From contig DAIDIM010000181.1 in the NCBI GenBank assembly GCA_027459365.1, positions 1 to 5,101 of the forward strand: 5,101 nt of DNA, written 5' to 3'. Below, one piece after another: positions 1 to 5,101 of this stretch. The number at the start of each line of letters is the position of its first letter. Within the stretch, counting starts at the first letter, position 1. A program made the translations under genes and the position numbers. This stretch comes from Chlamydiota bacterium (GTDB taxonomy: Bacteria; Chlamydiota; Chlamydiia; Chlamydiales; SM23-39). The notes beneath the pieces were generated by a model. That model saw only the letters and a list, made by a program, of their open reading frames with translations. It was not told the origin of the DNA and searched no databases.

Positions 1-266
1 TGGAATTTCTCTATAGACGGAATTCCCACTATATTACAGGATCGATGGATCTGGTGTTCATTCTTGCTGAAAAAGTGTACTTAGTTGATTGGAAAACCAA
101 TGTATTAAACAATATACCGGTAGAAAAAGTGATGGATGCAAATGACTATTCACTCCAAGCCGATTTGTATAAAGAGGCAATTGTACGCCACTTTGGAAAT
201 GAAAAAGTGTTTGGAGGAATTTTTTATATTTTCGTAAGGACAGGAGACTATGTCCGCATTGAATAA
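1..266 (+). CDS. recB: RecBCD exonuclease V subunit beta (RecB), C-terminal fragment
   Basis: This is the 3' end of a gene whose start lies before the window. The frame is open from base 3, so the internal ATG at 45 is not a real start. RecB is the 3'-5' helicase and nuclease subunit of RecBCD, which processes double-strand DNA ends for recombination. The visible part is the end of the C-terminal nuclease domain. ITGSMDLVF (codons 33-59) matches the RecB 'G-x-I-D-L-V-F' strand with a metal-binding Asp (codon 48-50). VDWKTN carries the second catalytic Asp (87-89) and Lys (93-95). A Q-A-D-L-Y helix follows, and FGGIFYIFVRTGD corresponds to the family's closing strand. The key nuclease residues that can be seen are intact. 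The stop lies 17 nt inside recD, so the two genes are probably co-transcribed. RecB identity is well supported by motif order and by the adjacent recD; an AddA-type nuclease is the main alternative and is less likely beside RecD. Confidence 0.88.
   Translation, partial: EFLYRRNSHYITGSMDLVFILAEKVYLVDWKTNVLNNIPVEKVMDANDYSLQADLYKEAIVRHFGNEKVFGGIFYIFVRTGDYVRIE
236..247 (+). promoter_or_regulatory. Ribosome binding site of recD inside recB
   Basis: Two purine-rich Shine-Dalgarno-like elements lie within the recB coding sequence. AAGGA (236-240) is 9 nt before the recD ATG, and AGGAGA (242-247) is only 2 nt before it. The first has the more usual spacing. Together with the overlapping reading frames they fit recD translation coupled to recB. 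Confidence 0.5.
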
Positions 267-1641
267 ATTCTTTGCTCGGAACTCTACAAATGGGGAATTA
301 GCCTCTTCTGTATTGCAGAGCGCAAGAGAGGGAAATCTTTGTCTAAAAGTGCCAAGTAACCCTGAGGCGCCAAATGGCATTATAAAAGATCAAGATCGTT
401 ATTATCTGCAAAAGGATTGGGTTTACGAAACGCATATTGTAGAAAATGTAAATCGGCTACGAAAAATAGCGCCGACTCTTGATGAAAGATTTTTACACGA
501 TATTGACAATGACAATCTGCTCTCACTTGAGCAGAAAAAAGTGGCAAAACAGTTAAATGAAAACGCATTTTCGATTCTCTGTGGCGGTCCAGGAACTGGT
601 AAAACACATACAGCAGCACGTTTTGCAAAACATTTTGGTGCTGGCAAAATCATTTTATCAGCGCCAACGGGTCTTGCCGCTTTACATCTACAATCTAAAA
701 TTGGACTTTATTGCGAAGCGATGACACTACATCGGCTCTTGCGATTAAAACCTGGTGAGACAAATCTTTTCTCAAAGAAAAGAATTGATGCAGATCTTGT
801 CATTGTGGATGAGGCGTCCATGATGGATGTCACTTTGTTTGCCCATCTAATCGGCGCGATCGGCGATCATACTCGACTGATTTTAATGGGGGATCCAAAT
901 CAACTACCTCCGATTGATGTTGGGAGTGTTTTTGCAGATTTGGCAGAATTATATGGGATCTATTTACAAAAATGTATGCGCACAGAAGATCCTCTTTTGC
1001 AGCAAACAGCTCTTGCGATTTTAAGCGGGGATGAGGAGCAATTTTTTACATCTGTTACATGGCGTGAGAAGATAGAAATCGATTATATCTATGAATGGAT
1101 TCATCCGATCATCTCGCCACACAAAAAAGAGCCGCCCATAGCAAAAGTGGCTTGCTTGAATGCCCTCCGTCAAGGACCATTGGGGCTTGATGCATTGAAT
1201 CGACAAATTTTAGAGAAAATGGGCCAGCGGTGCCCTGATGGTTGGTGGTGGACAGTTCCGATCATGGTGAACACAAATCTTCCGGCCATGAATCTTTTTA
1301 ATGGAACGACCGGATTTTTAATCGGTCAAAAAAATAAGCGGATCAATCTCCTTACCGGCACTGCAATTTTCCCTGAGATTGGAGAGTTGAAGCAGATCCC
1401 TCCATATGATTTAGCCTTTGTCATGTCGATTCACAAAAGTCAAGGAAGCGAATACGATCAAGTTCTTGCCCTATTTCCTGAAGGGGCTGAAACGTTTGGC
1501 AAAGAATCTCTTTACACCGCTGCAACGAGAGCCAAAAAAAGGTTCGAAGTAATTGGAAATAAACAAGTTATAACGCAAATGCTATCCAAGAAGTGCCAAC
1601 GTTGTTCAGGCCTAATAGAACGATTACAAAAGATTAATTAA
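250..1641 (+). CDS. recD: RecBCD exonuclease V subunit alpha (RecD), superfamily 1 5'-3' helicase
   Basis: This encodes a 463-residue RecD-type helicase, the 5'-3' motor of RecBCD. The motifs run in the expected order: Walker A GGPGTGKT (112-119, Lys118), Walker B VIVDEAS (184-190, Asp187/Glu188), motif III GDPNQLPP (214-221), a PIMVNTNLP...NGTTG segment (337-355) as in the UvrD-like C-terminal domain, motif V SIHKSQGSE (393-401) and motif VI YTAATRAKK (422-430) with the likely arginine finger Arg427. All ATPase residues are present, so it should be active. It is shorter than E. coli RecD (608 residues). Its Walker A Lys is about 60 residues earlier (118 against 177), so the N-terminal domain that contacts RecC is reduced. 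The start is well constrained: an in-frame TAA lies at 235-237 and ATG 250 is the first start after it, preceded by AAGGA (236-240) and AGGAGA (242-247). The 17-nt overlap with recB suggests translational coupling. RecD2-type stand-alone helicases are longer, so RecD proper is preferred. Confidence 0.9.
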   Translation: MSALNKFFARNSTNGELASSVLQSAREGNLCLKVPSNPEAPNGIIKDQDRYYLQKDWVYETHIVENVNRLRKIAPTLDERFLHDIDNDNLLSLEQKKVAKQLNENAFSILCGGPGTGKTHTAARFAKHFGAGKIILSAPTGLAALHLQSKIGLYCEAMTLHRLLRLKPGETNLFSKKRIDADLVIVDEASMMDVTLFAHLIGAIGDHTRLILMGDPNQLPPIDVGSVFADLAELYGIYLQKCMRTEDPLLQQTALAILSGDEEQFFTSVTWREKIEIDYIYEWIHPIISPHKKEPPIAKVACLNALRQGPLGLDALNRQILEKMGQRCPDGWWWTVPIMVNTNLPAMNLFNGTTGFLIGQKNKRINLLTGTAIFPEIGELKQIPPYDLAFVMSIHKSQGSEYDQVLALFPEGAETFGKESLYTAATRAKKRFEVIGNKQVITQMLSKKCQRCSGLIERLQKIN

Positions 1642-1692
1642 ATTAATACTTTAAAATAATTACTCTTATATATTTAAATCATATTATGAGAA

Positions 1693-1698
1693 TATAAT
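1693..1698 (+). promoter_or_regulatory. Candidate -10 box for the AAA+ gene
   Basis: A perfect TATAAT sits in the 78-nt AT-rich gap between recD and the AAA+ gene, giving a predicted transcription start near 1705 and a leader of roughly 27 nt. No convincing TTGACA-like -35 is present 16-18 bp upstream; the region there is tatatattta-type sequence. In DNA this AT-rich a chance TATAAT is quite possible, so this is a candidate only. The gap shows no G+C-rich hairpin that would end recD transcription. Confidence 0.35.
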
Positions 1699-1721
1699 TC
1701 AGTTCAAACAACTAATTATAT

Positions 1722-1726
1722 GAGGA
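1722..1726 (+). promoter_or_regulatory. Shine-Dalgarno site that decides the AAA+ gene start
   Basis: GAGGA lies 5 nt before the ATG at 1732, a normal spacing. The alternative in-frame ATG at 1720 overlaps this element, and the sequence in front of it (aactaattat) has no purine-rich site. The site therefore favours initiation at 1732. Confidence 0.55.
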
Positions 1727-1731
1727 TTGAT

Positions 1732-3006
1732 ATGATTGATGCTATTAGTTTTGTAATCGGGGATTATCTTTTCGAAGCTGCTTCGCGTCCCACTACTTCC
1801 CGTCCTATTCTTATGAGCTCTCCTCCTGCGAATTCTAGCGACCCACTATGGGAAGTGGCTAAAATGACCACCATTGCAGCCTTGTCAGCATTTGCTGCAC
1901 ACCTTTGGCATGCCTCGCAGTATCAAATGTCCATCGACCAATTACAGAAAAAGTTGGAGGTTATTTCTGCAGAGCACAATAAAAACAAGCAAGATTTGGA
2001 GATTATTTCTGCAAAGCGTAACGATTTGCAGAAAAGGTTGGAAGTTATCTCTGCAAAGGGCAACGATTCACAACAAAAGTTGGATGCTAATTCTGCTCCG
2101 AAAGAGCAACAAATAACAACGATAGAAAAATTCATTCAGGAGTTCTTGGGAGGAACAACCACTTCCACATCAAAATCTGCTCAACAGAATCAGGAAACAA
2201 AAAAGACCCGCACTTTAGGCATTAACTTAGTTGAAAAATATAAAAAAATTCCCTCTTTTAGTTCCTTAAATGGAAGAGAGGGAGATTTTGAACAATTAAA
2301 GGTAGCTGTCGGAAAAGCGGAGACTCCAAATGCAATTCTTGTTGGACCTGCAGGATCCGGAAAAACAACATTAGTGGAGGCCTGGGCGCATGAAATTGCT
2401 CATAATAACGACCCCTCTTACCCTTTTAAAGACACAGTGATCATATCGGTTTCTGCAACAGATATCATAAGTGGTGCAACCTATGTGGGAATGGAGGAAG
2501 CGCGAGTCGAGAAACTCATAGAATATGGACGGGCAAATCCTCATGTAATTTATTTTTTCGATGAATTGCATAGTCTTATGCATAATGGCACAAATAGCAC
2601 GAATGGAATTCCAAATATGCTAAAAAAAGCCCTCTCCGATGGAGATATACGAATCATCGGATGCACAACGAATGAAGAATTCAAGATGATTGAGAAAGAC
2701 TCCGCTTTTACCCGCCGATTTTCACTCCTTGAGTTTGAAGCGCCAACAGCAGAGATGATCCAAGAAATTGTCAGATCTAAAGTCCAAAAACATTACGCAA
2801 AACATCATCAGGTGAGTTATGATGACGAGGTGATCTCTTTTGCAATTGAGCTTGCTGAATCGCTGCCAGGGAATGATCCAGCAAAAACATTGTCTCTTCT
2901 CGATTCGGCTGGGAGTTTAGCACATCTTCGAGGCTTACAAGTCGTAACGCCAGAAATATTAAGACAGTGCATTAACAAAGGCTTAAAGAAACCAGAAGGA
3001 TTTTAA
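1732..3006 (+). CDS. Lone ClpB-D1-like AAA+ ATPase with N-terminal coiled coil
   Basis: This encodes a 424-residue protein (428 if translated from ATG 1720) that I recognise by domain, not by name. Residues from about 175 on match the first ATPase domain (D1) of ClpA/ClpB chaperones: Walker A GPAGSGKT (205-212, Lys211), pore loop GATYVG with the substrate-gripping Tyr251, Walker B YFFDELHS (Asp277/Glu278), sensor 1 GCTTNEEF (310-317), the paired arginines TRRF (Arg328/Arg329), and a small-domain DPAKTLSLLD stretch (382-391) resembling the sensor-2 region. All residues needed for ATP hydrolysis and threading appear intact. The Clp N-domain, the ClpB middle domain and the second ATPase ring are absent. 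In their place are a Ser/Pro-rich head (about 17-37), a hydrophobic stretch (45-59), a degenerate 14-residue coiled-coil repeat (71-126) and a Ser/Thr/Gln linker. A hexameric unfoldase or remodelling ATPase is inferred; the substrate is unknown. It probably has its own promoter, and its stop overlaps the convergent glgX stop. Confidence 0.85.
   Translation: MIDAISFVIGDYLFEAASRPTTSRPILMSSPPANSSDPLWEVAKMTTIAALSAFAAHLWHASQYQMSIDQLQKKLEVISAEHNKNKQDLEIISAKRNDLQKRLEVISAKGNDSQQKLDANSAPKEQQITTIEKFIQEFLGGTTTSTSKSAQQNQETKKTRTLGINLVEKYKKIPSFSSLNGREGDFEQLKVAVGKAETPNAILVGPAGSGKTTLVEAWAHEIAHNNDPSYPFKDTVIISVSATDIISGATYVGMEEARVEKLIEYGRANPHVIYFFDELHSLMHNGTNSTNGIPNMLKKALSDGDIRIIGCTTNEEFKMIEKDSAFTRRFSLLEFEAPTAEMIQEIVRSKVQKHYAKHHQVSYDDEVISFAIELAESLPGNDPAKTLSLLDSAGSLAHLRGLQVVTPEILRQCINKGLKKPEGF
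1942..2109 (+). repeat. Degenerate ~42-nt tandem repeat encoding a coiled coil
   Basis: Four adjacent units within the AAA+ gene start at about 1942, 1987, 2026 and 2068, with lengths of 45, 39, 42 and 42 nt. They encode variants of LQKKLEVISAxxND: LQKKLEVISAEHNKN, KQDLEIISAKRND, LQKRLEVISAKGND and SQQKLDANSAPKEQ. At the DNA level 'ttggaggttatttctgca' recurs with a few changes in units 1-3; unit 4 is the most decayed. Hydrophobic residues at positions 1, 5 and 8 of each unit give a d-a-d heptad pattern, so one unit equals two heptads. The length differences are whole codons. Confidence 0.75.
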
Positions 3007-4835
3007 CTCAGTTCTTGAGCGATCAACATGGTGTAAGGTGGCAGATCAAAGGTTTGTTTCAACACCTCTCCTTGTTCAGGAAAGGTCAGGTGATTTTGCT
3101 CATACGGTAGACTTGTATTCACAAGAAGATTCCACTTTCTAGCAGGCAAATGGACTGTGACTTGCTCTTTCGAAGCATTATGTGCCACATAAATTGAGTT
3201 CTTCAATTTGATCACGAATGCAACAAACTGCGAGTTTGAAGACCAATCAGGTTTTGATACCTCTTTTCCATGCCATTCAATTTCATTATTGGTTAGGGTT
3301 TTTTGAATATATATGAATAGATTTTTAGTTCTAAAAGCAATTAAATTTGACACAAACTGGAAAATATTTTGATTTTTTTCTAACTCATCCCACAAAAACC
3401 AACTGATTTCATTATCCTGTACTGTCGAATTATTGTTCCCTTTTTGCGTGTGCCCATATTCATCTCTCATACAGAGCATTGGAACTCCTTCAGCAAGGAA
3501 TAAGATGCAAAGAAAGTTGCGAATTTGTCTTGCTCTTAGATCGTTGATATACTGGTCGTTTGTTTCTCCCTCAACACCGTAATTTGCACTTTTATTGTCA
3601 TTTGCACCATCTGTATTGTTGTAGCCATTGTTTTGGTTTCGCTTTTGTAAATAAGTCACTAAATCATGAAGAGTAAACCCATCATGACAGGTAATGAAAT
3701 TAATCGATTGTTGTGGTGAATCAAATTTGCTTTTGCTTCCTGTAAGTACATTGGCATAGTGATCGACGATCCCTTTTTCTCCTCTAACAAAATCTCTTAC
3801 CATATCTCGAAAGAATGCATTCCACTCTGACCATTTCCCAAGTTTTGGAAATAATCCTTGTTGATTGATTTGTGTGTCCCAGGGTTCAATAATTAACTTA
3901 ACACCTTGAAGATCAGGGTCTTCTGCAATTCTTTTAAAGATAGGAGGATCTTTGAGAATCTCTCCATTATCTCCTCTTGTGAGCACAGAACCAATATCGA
4001 ATCGAAATCCGTCCACATGCATCTCTTGATGCCAGTAGTGAAGAACATCCAAAATGAATTTCTGAACAATCGGATGATTGCAATGAAATGTATTTCCACA
4101 ACCAGAATAATCAAGGTAATTTCCATCCTTGTTAATTAAATAATATGTAGGTGCATCAAATCCTTTAAAGCTAAGGGCAAAGTTTTTATCATTCCCTTCT
4201 CCTGTATGGTTAAAGACCACATCCAAAATCACCTCGATCTGATTGCGGTGCAGTTCCCGAACCATGAATTTAAATTCTTCTTCAGTTCCGTAATATTCCA
4301 TCGGGATAAAGAAATGGATTGGATTATATCCCCAATAATTAAATAAAGGTTGTTTTGTTTCTGGATTTGTCCTTTCTACCGTACCGTTAAAATAAAAAAC
4401 TGGCATGAGTTCAACTGCTGTAATTCCAAGTTTTTTTAAGTGAGGAATTTTCTCGACAACGCCAGAAAATGTTCCTGGATTCTTTACGTGACTTGATGGA
4501 TGTTTGGTAAAACCTTTGACATGCAATTCATAAATGATGAGCTCCCCAATTGAATAGTTGGGAGAATTGACCCCTTGCCAATCAAATGGTTTTTCATACT
4601 TAATGAGCCCTTTTCCATTGAGCATTTTTTTTGCATAAGGGTCGATCAGCCAGCGGTCTTTACGATCATCACAAACATATGCATACAATGTCCCATCGGG
4701 GATCTCTTCATTGATTTCTGCATGCCAATCGTTACCAACTCTCTTCATCGGAAGCTCTTTTCTTGTTCCATCTGGAAAGAACAGTCCGAGAATGATTGTT
4801 TTTGCAGTACTTGAATAAACAGAAAAATGCATCAT
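3003..4835 (-). CDS. glgX: Glycogen debranching enzyme (GlgX/TreX, isoamylase-type GH13)
   Basis: This encodes a complete 610-residue GH13 debranching enzyme that hydrolyses alpha-1,6 branch linkages of glycogen or limit dextrins. Residues 1 to about 75 resemble a CBM48 module ending in the typical LIDPYAK. The catalytic barrel then shows NYWGYNP (166-172), region I DVVFNH (205-210), GCGNTFHCNHP (245-255), region II GFRFD with nucleophile Asp280 and Arg278, region III IIEPWD with acid/base Glu317, and region IV TCHDGFTLHD with His384/Asp385. A GNNNSTVQDNEISWF segment (466-480) is also typical of the family. All catalytic residues are present. It begins later than usual: the strand usually written G-V-N-F-A-L-F-S appears as HFSVYS at residues 3-8, and an in-frame stop a few codons upstream excludes a longer ATG start. 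The usual MGDE is MRDE (Arg457). No Shine-Dalgarno precedes the ATG; a 4-nt ATGA overlap with treY implies coupled translation. Cytoplasmic glycogen turnover is the likely role; a TreX role is supported by the neighbour. Confidence 0.92.
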   Translation of the reverse strand: MMHFSVYSSTAKTIILGLFFPDGTRKELPMKRVGNDWHAEINEEIPDGTLYAYVCDDRKDRWLIDPYAKKMLNGKGLIKYEKPFDWQGVNSPNYSIGELIIYELHVKGFTKHPSSHVKNPGTFSGVVEKIPHLKKLGITAVELMPVFYFNGTVERTNPETKQPLFNYWGYNPIHFFIPMEYYGTEEEFKFMVRELHRNQIEVILDVVFNHTGEGNDKNFALSFKGFDAPTYYLINKDGNYLDYSGCGNTFHCNHPIVQKFILDVLHYWHQEMHVDGFRFDIGSVLTRGDNGEILKDPPIFKRIAEDPDLQGVKLIIEPWDTQINQQGLFPKLGKWSEWNAFFRDMVRDFVRGEKGIVDHYANVLTGSKSKFDSPQQSINFITCHDGFTLHDLVTYLQKRNQNNGYNNTDGANDNKSANYGVEGETNDQYINDLRARQIRNFLCILFLAEGVPMLCMRDEYGHTQKGNNNSTVQDNEISWFLWDELEKNQNIFQFVSNLIAFRTKNLFIYIQKTLTNNEIEWHGKEVSKPDWSSNSQFVAFVIKLKNSIYVAHNASKEQVTVHLPARKWNLLVNTSLPYEQNHLTFPEQGEVLKQTFDLPPYTMLIAQELS

Positions 4836-5101
4836 TTTAAAATCACAAATGGATATTTTTTAAATACCTTATCTAAATTAATTTGAGTATATTTTTTGCC
4901 AGTAAAAATATCTTCCCATGTTCTTTTTTTCACATCTAGAGAGCCTAGTTTCCCTTTTTTTGTAAAAAATCTTTTCGTGGCAACAAGGATCTCTTCATGA
5001 TTCCATTTCCGGATAAACGCAATGACCTGATCATTGGTCTTTAATGGGATGCCACCAACGATGTTCATTATGTCGAGAAGGCCCATTCGCACGCGCATGA
5101 T
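4832..5101 (-). CDS. treY: Probable malto-oligosyltrehalose synthase (TreY), C-terminal fragment
   Basis: This is the 3' end of a gene entering from beyond the right edge. The frame stays open through base 5101 (Ile codon), so the Met at 5098 is unlikely to be the true start. The 89 visible residues match the TreY tail by pattern: GGIPLKTNDQVIAFIR corresponds to the 'G-x-Y-x-P-L ... V-x-A-F-x-R' segment, WEDIFTG to the closing 'W-x-D-x-L-T-G', and KKYPFVIL to the terminal 'FPVALL'. TreY rearranges the reducing-end glucose of maltodextrins into a trehalose linkage, after which TreZ releases trehalose. The catalytic barrel is outside the window, so activity cannot be judged. Its TGA overlaps the glgX ATG, and debranching enzyme plus TreY is a classic pairing, which supports the call. 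Another GH13-like protein with a similar C-terminal sheet is the alternative. Confidence 0.72.
   Translation of the reverse strand: MMRVRMGLLDIMNIVGGIPLKTNDQVIAFIRKWNHEEILVATKRFFTKKGKLGSLDVKKRTWEDIFTGKKYTQINLDKVFKKYPFVILK

Noticed and set aside
1642..1719. AT-rich inverted repeats (such as TTAATTAAATTAA and ATTAT...ATAAT) as operator or terminator
   Set aside because: Short palindromes are expected by chance in sequence this AT-rich, and no G+C stem or longer symmetry is seen.
1780..1850. Ser/Thr/Pro-rich N-terminus of the AAA+ protein as a type III secretion signal
   Set aside because: Composition alone is not diagnostic, and an AAA+ hexamer is not an obvious effector. No chaperone gene lies beside it.
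1874..2116. Alternate-frame open stretch over the coiled-coil repeat
   Set aside because: Its repeated pattern is a by-product of the DNA repeat; the main frame holds the heptads and continues into the ATPase domain.
1732..3006. Calling this gene clpB or clpC
   Set aside because: Only the D1-type ATPase domain is present; the Clp N-domain, middle domain and D2 ring are missing, so a clp symbol would mislead.
3007..3019. CTCA-GTTCT-TGAG as a terminator hairpin between the convergent genes
   Set aside because: The stem is only 4 bp, there is no adjacent T-run, and it lies inside glgX coding sequence.
3906..4139. Plus-strand open frames at 3906-4139 and 4575-4814
   Set aside because: They lie wholly opposite glgX, overlap its conserved catalytic or CBM48 regions, and their translations show no recognisable domain.

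Overview
The window is low-GC bacterial DNA packed with protein genes. Its gene content and protein style suggest a Chlamydiae-like bacterium, probably an environmental family such as Waddliaceae, Criblamydiaceae or Parachlamydiaceae. That placement is inferred from RecBCD-type genes beside a GlgX-type debranching enzyme that closely resembles plant isoamylases, and from AT-rich codon use. No rRNA or other phylogenetic marker is present to prove it.

Layout: positions 1-266 (+) hold the C-terminal end of RecB, with its nuclease-domain residues visible. The recD gene (250-1641, +) overlaps it by 17 nt. A 78-nt AT-rich gap with a TATAAT box follows. Next comes a lone ClpB-D1-like AAA+ ATPase (1732-3006, +) with a degenerate coiled-coil repeat and a short hydrophobic segment ahead of its ATPase domain. 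It converges on a minus-strand pair: the C-terminal end of a probable malto-oligosyltrehalose synthase (treY, 4832-5101, running off the window) and a complete glycogen debranching enzyme (glgX/treX, 3003-4835), joined by a 4-nt ATGA overlap. The AAA+ gene and glgX meet tail to tail and share a TTAA, so each stop codon lies inside the other gene's 3' end.

How the genes work together: RecB and RecD are two of the three subunits of the RecBCD helicase-nuclease for double-strand-break repair. GlgX/TreX removes alpha-1,6 branches from glycogen, and TreY converts the terminal linkage of the freed maltodextrins to a trehalose linkage, so the two plausibly form part of a glycogen-to-trehalose route. 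The AAA+ protein has no evident functional link to either group. It is the least explained gene here and the best candidate for something undescribed, but nothing in the window amounts to a clear novel multi-gene system. No RNA genes, CRISPR arrays or mobile elements were seen, and no gene-free stretch exceeds 80 nt.
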